From Sphingobium sp. Cam5-1 (GTDB lineage: Bacteria > Pseudomonadota > Alphaproteobacteria > Sphingomonadales > Sphingomonadaceae): DNA of 64,000 nt. Shown here in pieces: positions 8,361 to 16,237 of this stretch (positions within the stretch are counted from its first letter, which is position 1; each line of letters opens with the position of its first letter). A program made the translations under genes and the position numbers. Where the stretch lies: positions 2,544,001 through 2,608,000 of the forward strand of contig NZ_CP065138.1 in the NCBI RefSeq assembly GCF_015693305.1, in the 5' to 3' direction. The notes beneath the pieces are model-generated. The model was not told where the DNA came from. It saw only the letters and a list, made by a program, of their open reading frames with translations, and made no database searches.

Positions 8361-9341
8361 CTAGAGATATTTCACATAGACGTCGGTTGTGAGCGCGGAG
8401 AGCTGGGGGAAGGGCGCGGCTCTTGCGGCTTTGACGGCATGGTCGATGGCGGCATCGACCTCTTGATCGACGGCATCGAGCTGCGCGCTGTCCAGCATGG
8501 AATAGTCGCGCACATGGTTGCGGAAGTTGGTGAGGCAGTCGCGGTTGGCGCGCATATGCGCCTTTTCCTCCGGCGTGCGGTAGGTATCGGGATCGCCGCT
8601 ATAATGACCATAATAGCGCGGCACATGGATGTGCAGCATGGTGGGGCCGCCGCCTGAGCGCGCCCGTGCTACCGCTTCCCCGGCGGCGGCATAGACGCTG
8701 AACAGGTCAGTGCCGTCCGCCTCTATCGCCGGAATGTCATAGCTTTCGGCGCGGCGGCTGAAGCTGCCCGCCGAGACATGTTCGTTGGCGGTCGCTTCGC
8801 CAAAGCCATTATCCTCGATCGCGAAGATGATCGGCAGGTTCCATATCTTGGCGAGGTTGAAGCTTTCCGACATCACCCCTTCATTCATCGCGCCGTCCCC
8901 GGCAAAGGCCACCGCGACCTTGCCCGTGCCCAAAATCTTGGCCGACAGTGCGGCGCCGACGGTGATCGGCGCGCCCGCCGCGACGATGCCGTTCGCGCCC
9001 AGCATGCCCTTGCGCAGGTCGGCGATGTGCATCGATCCGCCCTTGCCGCCGCAGGTGCCGGTCGCGCGGGCGAACAGTTCCGCCATCATTCCGTCAATGT
9101 CGCAGCCCTTGGCGATGCAATGGCCATGGCCGCGATGGGTGGAGGAGATATAGTCGTCATCCTGCAAGTGCAGGCAAATGCCCACCGCCGACGCTTCTTC
9201 CCCCGCATAGAGATGGGTGTTGCCCGGAATGTCGCCGGTCCCCATCTCCTGCATGATCCGTTCCTCGAACACCCGGATCGTGCGCATCGACCGATACGCA
9301 TCCACCAGACGTTCATGCGGTAACTGCATCCCCGACATCAT
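8361..9341 (-). CDS. Thiamine-diphosphate E1 component, alpha subunit (copy 2, AcoA-like)
   Basis: A second E1-alpha gene, 326 residues when started at the ATG matching copy 1 (9341). The open frame continues to 9410, but that extension is outside the repeated segment. GDG (148-150) and Asn178 of the thiamine diphosphate motif are kept, and the sequence differs from copy 1 at three residues only. It is the first gene of the minus-strand operon, followed by the short-chain dehydrogenase, copy 1, E1-beta and E2. Near-identity of protein with about 20-30 base changes, most of them silent, suggests that purifying selection or gene conversion keeps both copies alike. A dosage effect or a duplication formed during operon assembly are possible reasons. 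Confidence 0.9.
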   Translation of the reverse strand: MMSGMQLPHERLVDAYRSMRTIRVFEERIMQEMGTGDIPGNTHLYAGEEASAVGICLHLQDDDYISSTHRGHGHCIAKGCDIDGMMAELFARATGTCGGKGGSMHIADLRKGMLGANGIVAAGAPITVGAALSAKILGTGKVAVAFAGDGAMNEGVMSESFNLAKIWNLPIIFAIEDNGFGEATANEHVSAGSFSRRAESYDIPAIEADGTDLFSVYAAAGEAVARARSGGGPTMLHIHVPRYYGHYSGDPDTYRTPEEKAHMRANRDCLTNFRNHVRDYSMLDSAQLDAVDQEVDAAIDHAVKAARAAPFPQLSALTTDVYVKYL

Positions 9342-9353
9342 TCCTGCCCCTTG
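8369..9353. repeat. Direct repeat, copy 2 (about 985 bp, E1-alpha gene)
   Basis: Second copy of the segment at 6521-7505, same orientation, offset 1848. The two copies enclose one short-chain dehydrogenase gene, so recombination between them would remove that gene together with one E1-alpha copy. Confidence 0.85.
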
Positions 9354-9684
9354 GTAAGGCCTCACCGCGCTGGCCCCGACGGAAAAGGTGCAAGGCCATA
9401 TGCTGTTCAATGCTGGCGATGATGGTCCCGCGACAGGGCATCCAGGTCAAATCTTGTTTGGCGATTTGAGCACATAAGGAAAATTTATCGGCAACGGGCG
9501 CAAGCTGATCACCATGGCCGTGCAGGCGAACCGCCAAGCGATGCGGAGATGGTGGTATTCAAGCAGCCGGGAGTGCGAATTTTCAAATTGAATATTCCAG
9601 CATCGCCCCGGAGAATGGCGGCCACTTTTGATGTTGCGCGCCGTCCCTATCACGGCAGCAGGCGGCAAGACAGTCGGGGGATTT
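9354..9684. promoter_or_regulatory. Divergent control region between the catabolic operon and the NCS1 permease
   Basis: These 331 bases hold no gene I can support; they separate the minus-strand operon (start 9341) from the plus-strand permease (start 9685) and must carry both promoters. The clearest element is the inverted repeat at 9447-9469. I could not assign -35/-10 boxes with confidence. Confidence 0.55.
9447..9469. promoter_or_regulatory. Candidate operator, inverted repeat TCAAATC-N9-GATTTGA
   Basis: A perfect 7-bp inverted repeat with a 9-bp spacer, AT-rich against a GC-rich background, about 106 bases before the first gene of the operon and 215 before the permease start. The preceding GG and following T extend a match to the site at 1107-1134 (GGTCAAATCT, then GAT after eight bases). 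The size suits a LysR-type or other dimeric regulator; the link to the LysR protein encoded at 1228-2121 is inference. Confidence 0.45.
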
Positions 9685-11007
9685 ATGGCAGGAAACAGCG
9701 CGAGTGCAGATATGGGGAAAGGCCCCGTGCCGCCGGAGGGGCGGATGAGTCGCTTCGCCTTGTCGATGAGTTGGTGGACGCTTTGCTCCGCCGTCTTCTA
9801 CCTCTATCTTGCCCCGGCGCTGGCTTTGTCGTTCGGGACCGTCAACGCCATCATCGGCATGCTGCTGTCAGTGCTGTGCTATGCCGTCATCGGCCGGGTC
9901 TATACCCGCCGTGCGATCCGCACCGGCATGTCGGTTGAAATGATCTCTACCGCCATGTTCGGCAAGCGCGGCGCGGTTCTTTTCGCCTTCGTCCTTTCGC
10001 TGACGGGCCTTTATTACGGCGTTTTCGAAGGGTCGATCCTGGCCGCGATCGTCCCACGGGTGTTCCCGCAGATCAGCTATGTCGGGGCATCGGCGATCGT
10101 GGCCGCGATGACCATCCCTTTCATCTGGTCGGGCAAGATACTCAACCATATCGAACGGGCGAATTTCATCCTGCTACCCCTGTATCTCGTGGGCATCGTG
10201 GCGCTGTTCTACCTTGCTGGCACCGATTATGGCTGGTCGGACAAATGGCTGCATGTCGGACCCGCCGCGCCATCGCCCTTCGGGTGGTGGAACTGTTTCG
10301 TGGCCTATATGGGCGTGTGGGTGTTGCTGGTCATCATGTCCGACTTCGCCTGTTTCGGGCGGAAGGAGGATGAGGGATTCCACGCGCTCATGACGTTCGG
10401 CGCGCCTTTCTACATCGTTACATTTCTGGTGAACGGCCTGATCGGCATTTTCCTGGTCGGAACGGTGCAGGTGTCTCAACTGAGCGAGACGGCAGTGGTG
10501 GATGCGAGCCTGGCCGTGCTGGGCGCGGCAACCGGTTTCGCGTTCATCCTGGCGACCCAGTTGCGCATCAACCTCGCCAACTTCTACGTGGCGACGCTGA
10601 ACATGAATGTCGTGGTCGAAGGGCTGACTGGCAGGCGCTTTCCCAATTTCCTGTTCGTCCTGATGATGTGCGCCATCGCCTTTGTCCTGATGGCGACGGG
10701 GAGCGTGTTCAAATATATGCTGGTTTCGCTTCAGTTCATGGGGATCATCCTGTGTTCGTGGATCGGCGTGACGCTGTTTGCGGGGACGCGGGACAGCCGC
10801 CCTGTGGAGGATGCCCCGGCCTGGCGTGCGGGGCCGACGGCATCCTGGCTGCTGGCGGCCGCAGGTGGCGCCGCCATCAGCTTTGCGCCAGAGCCGCTTT
10901 CCAGCTTCGCCGCGCCCCTTTCCTTCGTCGCGGCGGTCGTCCTGTATGCGCTGCTGTGCGGCCGGGAACGGGCCGATGAGGCAGGCGCCAGAGGCGAGAC
11001 GGCCTGA
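9685..11007 (+). CDS. NCS1-like (purine/cytosine permease family) transporter
   Basis: A 440-residue integral membrane protein with about 12 hydrophobic segments. The fold-typical pieces are the first helix region (MSRFALSMSWWTLCSAVFYLYLAPALALSFG is hydrophobic throughout), SDFACFGRKEDE between central helices (compare the PDYSRF/ARS-type loop of NCS1 permeases) and TQLRINLANFYVATLN late in the chain, which matches the cytosine-permease TQxxxNxxNxY pattern. NCS1 carriers import nucleobases, hydantoins, vitamins or related small solutes with cations. I chose ATG 9685, with GGGGG just upstream, over an ATG/TTG at 9628. It is divergent from the catabolic operon, so it may import that pathway's substrate. 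The family call is moderate because similarity is judged by eye. Confidence 0.7.
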   Translation: MAGNSASADMGKGPVPPEGRMSRFALSMSWWTLCSAVFYLYLAPALALSFGTVNAIIGMLLSVLCYAVIGRVYTRRAIRTGMSVEMISTAMFGKRGAVLFAFVLSLTGLYYGVFEGSILAAIVPRVFPQISYVGASAIVAAMTIPFIWSGKILNHIERANFILLPLYLVGIVALFYLAGTDYGWSDKWLHVGPAAPSPFGWWNCFVAYMGVWVLLVIMSDFACFGRKEDEGFHALMTFGAPFYIVTFLVNGLIGIFLVGTVQVSQLSETAVVDASLAVLGAATGFAFILATQLRINLANFYVATLNMNVVVEGLTGRRFPNFLFVLMMCAIAFVLMATGSVFKYMLVSLQFMGIILCSWIGVTLFAGTRDSRPVEDAPAWRAGPTASWLLAAAGGAAISFAPEPLSSFAAPLSFVAAVVLYALLCGRERADEAGARGETA

Positions 11008-11280
11008 TTAATTAGAGGACGTCAGCCCTTTGGGCGGCGCGTCGCCCGATCCGCGCATCATGGAAATCCGGTGCTCGAGCCTGTTCGCCAGCGAATAGCG
11101 GACAGGCTCCCGCCGCGCGATCTTTCGCCAGGTATTGTAGCTGATCCCGAAGATTTCGCCGAGGGATTCGTCGGTCTTCTTGAAGCTGACCGTTTCCATG
11201 AAGTTGACCATGTCGGAATCGACGATCTTGAACCGCCGGTTCCTGTTGGGACCGGGATGTGGGAACATCATACTCTCCAA
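11008..11280 (-). CDS. Hypothetical 90-residue protein with possible helix-turn-helix
   Basis: I do not recognise this family. The protein is basic with no membrane segment or signal. Residues 36-70 (DESLGEIFGISYNTWRKI, then ARREPVRYSLANRLEHRI) have the length and pattern of a helix-turn-helix: a helix ending in GEIFGIS, a turn, and a second helix with Trp and basic residues. It starts 45 bases after the APC permease gene in the same direction, so it is likely co-transcribed. Its stop codon (11008-11010) directly adjoins the stop of the convergent NCS1 permease (11005-11007). ATG choices are 11280, 11271 and 11268. A small DNA-binding regulator of the permease genes is a guess. Confidence 0.6.
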   Translation of the reverse strand: MESMMFPHPGPNRNRRFKIVDSDMVNFMETVSFKKTDESLGEIFGISYNTWRKIARREPVRYSLANRLEHRISMMRGSGDAPPKGLTSSN

Positions 11281-11325
11281 ACTTGCGGGTTTAAAACAAG
11301 CCAGCAGATCGACTGCGCGCGATGG

Positions 11326-12786
11326 TCAACTTGTGGGTGTGCTCAGCAATCCGCCGCCGAGCGCGCTGAACCGTCCCGCCTGAAAGAAGCGGTAATAGAG
11401 CGCGAGCAAAAGCCCGCCTGCAAAGGCGCCGAAGATAAGGGCGAACAGCGGTCTGCCGCTCGCCGTGTCGCCGCCAAAGACGATCCCGAACCGCTGATAC
11501 GCCATCACGGTGATGAAGCTCATGCCCAAAAGCGCGACGGCAGGCGCGACATAGGCCTGCCAGATGCTGACCGAATGGGGGCGCCCTTCGCGCACGAACC
11601 AGAGGATCACGGCAAGGCTGACGAGCGCCATCAGTGTCATCAGGCCGATGAGCCCGACGCCCATTAGCTGGCTGTAGAGCAGTTCCGAGCTGTTCTTGAG
11701 CGTCGACATGAAAAGAAGAGGGCCGCCAATGAGGATCGCGACCAGAACGGACGCACGATAGGGCGAATTATGCCTTGGGTGGACGGCGGCGAGATAGCGC
11801 GGAAGAGCATGGTCCGCGGCCAGGGTGTGGAAGTAGCGCGTCGTCACATTGTGGACGGATATGCCCGCTGCGAACTGGGATATGACGACGACGACGCTTG
11901 TGATCTGGCTGAAGACGGGGGCGATGGTGTGGCCGATCGCCTTGGGAAACATCGCGGTCGGGTCCGCCTTGGCGGCGGCGACCGCGCCTTCGCCGAACGC
12001 GATCAGCAAACAATATGCCGAAAGGGCGTGCAGCACTCCGATGAATATGACCGCACCAAAGGTCGCACGCGGGATCGTCTTTTCAGGATTGCGGACCTCA
12101 TCGCGGAATACGGCCGTAGCCTCGAACCCCGTGAACATGAGCACGCAGAAGGCCAGCGTGACAGGGACATTGCCCTGGAGAAAGGCGGTCGGCGTGAAGA
12201 CGTCGAGCGGCAGCGCCTTGAACCCCGTCTTGAACAAGGTGACCGCGTCGAACAGCAATATGAGCGCCACCTCTAGAACCATCGCGACGGACAGGACGCG
12301 GGCGGACAGTTCAATGTGAAAATATCCGAGGATCGACGTGATCAGCCAGCCGGCGATCGCCGACCAGATCCATGGCGTGTTCGGCCCCCCAAATGTTTCG
12401 ATCATGTGCGACGCCAGCACGCCGAACACGGCATAGCCACCGATCAGCAGCAGATAATAGGACGCCGTGGTGAGGAAGGCGCCCGCTAGGCCGACGACCC
12501 TGCCCAACCCTGCGGTGACGTAGGTATAGAAGGCGCCCGGTCGCGGAATGAGCCTGGCCATGGCAACGAAGCCGACCGAAAAGGTCAGGATCAGAAGCAT
12601 CGTGAGCAGCAGGGCGGCCACTGACCCCCTGCCGCCATAAACGAATGTGAGGGGGACAAATCCCGTTACGACAGCGATCGGAGCCGCGAAGGCGAGGACG
12701 GTGAGCATCAGCGACAGCGCGCTCATATTCCCATGCAACCGGGCTTCAAGCGGCTTCGATATTCCAAATGTTTGCTCTGACTCCAC
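11326..12786 (-). CDS. APC family permease (amino acid/polyamine-type)
   Basis: A 486-residue membrane protein with about 12 transmembrane segments in the amino acid-polyamine-organocation pattern: SLMLTVLAFAAPIAVVTGFVP for helix 1, RPGAFYTYVTAGLGR (family G-A-xY-x-Y), FTGFEATAVFRDEVRNPEKTIPRA after helix 5-6 (the FEA..EE..NP motif), NVTTRYFHTLAADHALPRYLA and PHSVS late. Such carriers import amino acids, amines or related solutes. I chose GTG at 12786, preceded by GGGAGG at a good distance; the ATG at 12840 would add 18 residues without membrane character. The substrate is unknown, but its location suggests a role with the adjacent catabolic cluster. Confidence 0.85.
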   Translation of the reverse strand: MESEQTFGISKPLEARLHGNMSALSLMLTVLAFAAPIAVVTGFVPLTFVYGGRGSVAALLLTMLLILTFSVGFVAMARLIPRPGAFYTYVTAGLGRVVGLAGAFLTTASYYLLLIGGYAVFGVLASHMIETFGGPNTPWIWSAIAGWLITSILGYFHIELSARVLSVAMVLEVALILLFDAVTLFKTGFKALPLDVFTPTAFLQGNVPVTLAFCVLMFTGFEATAVFRDEVRNPEKTIPRATFGAVIFIGVLHALSAYCLLIAFGEGAVAAAKADPTAMFPKAIGHTIAPVFSQITSVVVVISQFAAGISVHNVTTRYFHTLAADHALPRYLAAVHPRHNSPYRASVLVAILIGGPLLFMSTLKNSSELLYSQLMGVGLIGLMTLMALVSLAVILWFVREGRPHSVSIWQAYVAPAVALLGMSFITVMAYQRFGIVFGGDTASGRPLFALIFGAFAGGLLLALYYRFFQAGRFSALGGGLLSTPTS

Positions 12787-13170
12787 CTGACTTTCCCTCC
12801 CGCGTCGTAAAAATTCCTGACACCGTAATTGATGTGTCATTCAACTGGAGCATGAGGGCCATGCTGGCCCCGCACGGGCTTGGTTCAGCAGCAACGTTAT
12901 TTGCCGCAAGTGCGAGGGGCGGTCGGCTGGGTCTGCCTCCATCACGGAAGCTTATGTTACGACGAAATGGGGGAGCAAATTATCTTTCGCGATGATGTAC
13001 TATAAGATCAGCCTATCGCGTCTGGGCCTTGGTGATATGATTTCCCGCGCGCCTTGATAGGGCGCCTCGGCCCGGCCGGGTCATTGGATTTCGTGGGACA
13101 GCGTTCGGCGATTTTCTGTCAAAAGCGCTGTAAAATCAGTCGCTCGTTTGGCGCTTTTAGCGTCCAAAAA
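12787..13170. other. Intergenic region between APC permease and tRNA-Leu
   Basis: These 384 bases carry no gene I can support. The part next to 12786 must hold the permease promoter. A small perfect hairpin, GGGCCA-TGC-TGGCCC, lies at 12857-12871, 70-85 bases before the permease start. The remainder is AT-richer than its neighbours around 12920-13030, and I see no transposase, repeat or RNA in it. Confidence 0.5.
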
Positions 13171-13257
13171 TGGTGCCCAGAAGAGGACTCGAACCTCCAC
13201 GACCTTGCGATCGCCAGCACCTGAAGCTGGTGCGTCTACCAATTCCGCCATCTGGGC
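13171..13257 (-). tRNA. tRNA-Leu (anticodon CAG)
   Basis: Read on the minus strand, the gene begins GCCCAGATGGCGGAATTGG and ends TCTGGGC-A-CCA with the CCA encoded. The 7-bp acceptor stem pairs (GCCCAGA/TCTGGGC). The D-arm has the leucine-type GGCGGAATTGGTAGACGC, the anticodon arm is CCAGC-TTCAGGT-GCTGG with CAG as anticodon, a long variable arm follows, and GTTCGAGTCC gives the T-arm. Length is 87 with CCA, normal for leucine. It reads CUG codons, abundant in a GC-rich genome. Confidence 0.95.
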
Positions 13258-13356
13258 ACGGGGTAGGACGGCGCGATTAGCCGTTGGTCCTCACACTGTC
13301 AATTCCGCGACGGCATTATTTTTCTTCCTTTCTGGTTTTCTGCGCGTCAGCGTCTA

Positions 13357-14154
13357 TTGCATCAGGCAGGACGCATTGATCGCCAGTGGAGACAGCCGAT
13401 AGCCCCCTTCCAAGCCGCGCCGCTCGCGCTGTTCGCCCGTCCCGATGGGGTCCGGCTCGCCTACCGGCATCGCGCGGGTGCGGGGCCGACGATCGTCTTT
13501 CTGCCGGGCTACATGTCCGACATGGAAGGTGGCAAGGCGGTGGCGATCGACGCCTGGGCGGCGGAGACGGGCAGGGCGATGTTGCGGCTCGACTATGGCG
13601 GCAACGGCGCCAGCGAAGGCCGTTTTGAGGATGGAACGCTCGCCAGTTGGCGCGACGACGCGCTGCTGTTGATCGATGCCCTGACGGAAGGGCCGTTGCT
13701 GCTGGTGGGGTCGTCCATGGGGGGCTGGATTGCCTTGCTGATCGCGCTGGCTCGCCCTGACCGCGTTGTCGGGCTGGTCGGCATCGCGGCCGCGCCGGAT
13801 TTCACCGAATGGGGCTTTAGTGACGCGGACAAGGCTTTGCTGGCCACCCAGGGGCGGCTGACCGAACCTACGCCCTATGGCGATCAACCGTTGGTGACGA
13901 CGCTTGCCTTCTGGCAGTCGGGCCAGGCGCTGCGCCTGTTGAACGGTCCCATCGCCATCGATTGCCCCGTGCGGCTGCTCCAAGGGCAGGAGGACCGCGA
14001 CGTGCCCTGGCAGACCGCGCTGCGGCTGGCCCAGCGCCTGCATTCATATGATGTGCAGACGCTGCTGATTAAGGATGGCGATCATCGCCTGTCGCGCGAT
14101 GGCGACATTGCATTGCTGATCCACACTCTCGGCAGTCTTTTGGACAATCTTTGA
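13357..14154 (+). CDS. Alpha/beta hydrolase (ABHD10-like)
   Basis: Up to 265 residues of alpha/beta hydrolase: FLPGYMSDMEGG (oxyanion region, near 48-59), nucleophile Ser120 in VGSSMGGW, an Asp in LQGQEDRDVP and the His of KDGDHRLS. The pattern resembles ABHD10-type serine hydrolases (thioesterase or depalmitoylase-like), but the bacterial function is unknown. The start is uncertain: the frame opens with TTG at 13357 and lacks an early ATG, so the true start could be a few codons later. The next gene overlaps its stop by 4 bases (ATGA at 14151-14154), suggesting co-translation with the TPR protein. Confidence 0.8.
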   Translation: MHQAGRIDRQWRQPIAPFQAAPLALFARPDGVRLAYRHRAGAGPTIVFLPGYMSDMEGGKAVAIDAWAAETGRAMLRLDYGGNGASEGRFEDGTLASWRDDALLLIDALTEGPLLLVGSSMGGWIALLIALARPDRVVGLVGIAAAPDFTEWGFSDADKALLATQGRLTEPTPYGDQPLVTTLAFWQSGQALRLLNGPIAIDCPVRLLQGQEDRDVPWQTALRLAQRLHSYDVQTLLIKDGDHRLSRDGDIALLIHTLGSLLDNL

Positions 14155-14984
14155 TGAGCTTTCTCCTCCCGCTGCTGCTTTTGACGCCGCAAGCCTATGA
14201 TCCGGAAATTGAGGCGGTGATGAACCGGCCCAAGAAGGAGGCGCAGGCGCCCGTACCAAGCCCCGCTGCTGACGGTCGCATTCCCGTTCCGGAAAAATAT
14301 GCCAAGCCCTTCCAGGCCTGTCTCGACGAGGCGCTTCAATCGCCCGAGCAAGGCGTCGCGTTCGCGCAGAAATGGCGGTTGGAAGGGGGCAGCTTCTACG
14401 CGCGCCATTGCATGGGTTTCGCTTATGCCCGTGCGGAGCGGTGGGCACCCGCGATTGTGTCTTTTGAACAAGCCGCTGATGAGGCTGAGCGCAGCGGCGA
14501 AATGGCGCAGGGCGCGCGCTTATGGGCGCAGGCTGGCAATGCCGCGCTGGCGGCGGGCGATCCCGCCAAGGCGCGCACCAGCTTCGACGCGGCATTGGCG
14601 CGTGGCCTGCCCGATGGCGTGGAAAAAGGCGAAACGCATCTCGATCGCGCCCGCGCCCTCGTTGCGCTGGGCGAAGTCAAGGAAGCGCGCGATTCGCTTG
14701 ATGTGGCTCTGGCGCAGGTGCCGCAGGACCCGCTGGCGTGGCTCCTCTCGGCCACGCTCGCTCGCCGCGCGGGGGAGTTGAAGCTGGCGCAGGCGCATAT
14801 TGCGCGGGCCGTGCAGCTCTCTCCCGATGACGCGTCGGTGGCTTTGGAGGAGGGCAATATCGCTATCCTGACCGATCATGCCGACATCGCCCGATCGGCC
14901 TGGCAAAGAGCAGTCAAGCTCGCGCCGCAATCGCCCGCAGGCAAGGCGGCCGCCGATAATCTTACCCGGCTGCCGCCCGCCTGA
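14151..14984 (+). CDS. Tetratricopeptide repeat protein
   Basis: This 277-residue protein has a hydrophobic start (MSFLLPLLLLTPQAYDPE), most likely a signal peptide, then a Pro-rich linker and TPR-like helix pairs from about residue 50 to the end (FAYARAERWAPAIVSFEQA, ALAAGDPAKARTSFDAALAR, DRARALVALGEVKEARDSL and more, each with the small-residue pattern of TPRs). It probably sits in the periplasm or at the inner membrane and mediates protein contacts. Partner and function are unknown. It overlaps the hydrolase gene by 4 bases and converges on the SIMPL-domain gene. Confidence 0.75.
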   Translation: MMSFLLPLLLLTPQAYDPEIEAVMNRPKKEAQAPVPSPAADGRIPVPEKYAKPFQACLDEALQSPEQGVAFAQKWRLEGGSFYARHCMGFAYARAERWAPAIVSFEQAADEAERSGEMAQGARLWAQAGNAALAAGDPAKARTSFDAALARGLPDGVEKGETHLDRARALVALGEVKEARDSLDVALAQVPQDPLAWLLSATLARRAGELKLAQAHIARAVQLSPDDASVALEEGNIAILTDHADIARSAWQRAVKLAPQSPAGKAAADNLTRLPPA

Positions 14985-14990
14985 ACCCGC

Positions 14991-15695
14991 CTATTTAAGG
15001 TAGAAGTCGACGGTCGTGACCACGCGAACCTTCTTGTAGGGCGTGTCGCTTGACCCGTCCGCCTCTCCATCGCGTGGATCGATGGAAAAATAGCCTTGGG
15101 TCGCGCTTTTGATGCCGCCGACGCTAGCGCCGCTGTCGCGCGCGAATTGCTCGGCGGCGGCGCGGGCATCGCGGGTCGCGGCGGCCACCATGGGCGGCTT
15201 GACGTCGTTGAGCTTTGTGAAGCTGTAACGCATGCCGGAGCCTTCCTGGAGCGTGACGCCCCGACGGACCAGATCGAACTGCTGCGCGACTGCTCGCTGC
15301 GCGCGCGCGATGTCGGTCGTGCGCAACAACATGCGCTGCGTGATAGTGATCGTGTTGACGCCGTTATTGATATATTGGTTCACCCCCGCGCCCGTGGGGG
15401 TCAGCGCCTCCGGCTTGAAGCCGAGACTTGCGAAATAGGCCTTGAGCTCTCGCGTATTATTGTCGATCTCTGCGCGCACGGCGGGCAGGTCGAAACCGGT
15501 TGCGGCATAGCTGATCGACCAGGTCGCAAGGTCAGCCGTGACATTGCGTTCCGCCAGGCCCCTCACTGTGACCGACCGATCCGCAGCTTTCGCGCGCTTC
15601 AGCCCGTCGCCCAGCAGATAGCCGCCACTGACCAAGCCTAGAGCCAGCAGCCCGGCACAGCCCAGCAGCACCTTGTCGCGATACTCGATTGCCAT
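14991..15695 (-). CDS. SIMPL domain-containing protein
   Basis: A 234-residue protein with one N-terminal membrane segment (KVLLGCAGLLALGLVSGGYLLG) and a SIMPL/DUF541 domain: SVTVRGLAERNVTADLATWSISY, then a helix with EIDNNTRELKAYF, LGFKPEALTPTGAGVNQY, TITQRMLLRTTDIARAQRA, YSFTKLNDVKP and AAAEQFARDSGASVGGIKSA. These proteins (BP26/Omp28 relatives) are periplasmic or membrane-anchored and of unclear function. The frame runs back to 15899, but ATG 15695 follows GAGGAG at the right distance and starts the membrane anchor. It converges on the TPR gene with 6 bases between stops. Confidence 0.85.
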   Translation of the reverse strand: MAIEYRDKVLLGCAGLLALGLVSGGYLLGDGLKRAKAADRSVTVRGLAERNVTADLATWSISYAATGFDLPAVRAEIDNNTRELKAYFASLGFKPEALTPTGAGVNQYINNGVNTITITQRMLLRTTDIARAQRAVAQQFDLVRRGVTLQEGSGMRYSFTKLNDVKPPMVAAATRDARAAAEQFARDSGASVGGIKSATQGYFSIDPRDGEADGSSDTPYKKVRVVTTVDFYLK

Positions 15696-15798
15696 TCGCG
15701 TCTCCTCTTCCATCCATGCCTGCGCCGCCCTATCTTGGGACCATTCCTGCCATTGCCGAGATGAACCGTTGCTTGATAGCGACGAACGGAGCGACCGC

Positions 15799-16233
15799 TT
15801 GACCAAATATCTGCATACGATGATCCGCGTGACTGACATTGACCGCACGGTCGCCTTCTTCAAGCTGTTGGGGCTTGAGGAGCAGAAACGCTTCGACAAT
15901 GAAAATGGGCGCTACACGCTCGTCTTTCTCGCCGCGCCGGGGGACGAGGATGCTCAGGTGGAGTTGACCTACAATTGGCCGTCAGAAGATGGCAAGCCGA
16001 CGGAAAGCTATGGCGAGGGCCGGAATTTCGGCCATCTCGCCTATCGGGTCGATAATATCTATGACGTGTGCCAGCGGCTGACGGATGCAGGGGTCACCAT
16101 CAACCGCCCCCCGCGTGACGGGCACATGGCCTTTGTCCGCACGCCTGACAATATCTCGATCGAGTTGTTGCAGGATGGCTATCTCGATCCTGCCGAACCT
16201 TGGGCGTCGATGCCCAATACCGGCGTCTGGTAA
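15799..16233 (+). CDS. gloA: Lactoylglutathione lyase (glyoxalase I)
   Basis: The 144-residue protein is a glyoxalase I: HTMIRVTDIDRTVAFFKLLGL, then YTLVFLAAPG, VELTYNWPSE, FGHLAYRVDNIYDVCQRLTDAGV and FVRTPDNISIELLQ. The metal ligands expected in this family (His of HTMIRV, Glu of VELTYN, His of FGHLAY, Glu of IELLQ) are all present. It converts the glutathione hemithioacetal of methylglyoxal to S-lactoylglutathione in the cytoplasm. The start is TTG at 15799 (MTKYLHTMIRV) with GGAG upstream; an ATG start would cut off the first metal ligand. The glyoxalase II gene follows after 4 bases, so the two enzymes of the pathway are made together. Confidence 0.93.
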   Translation: MTKYLHTMIRVTDIDRTVAFFKLLGLEEQKRFDNENGRYTLVFLAAPGDEDAQVELTYNWPSEDGKPTESYGEGRNFGHLAYRVDNIYDVCQRLTDAGVTINRPPRDGHMAFVRTPDNISIELLQDGYLDPAEPWASMPNTGVW

Positions 16234-16237
16234 GCCC

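Noticed and set aside
12787..13170. Integration site or island boundary at tRNA-Leu
   Set aside because: I found no integrase and no direct repeat of the tRNA 3' end elsewhere in the window, although the accessory cluster ends close to the tRNA.
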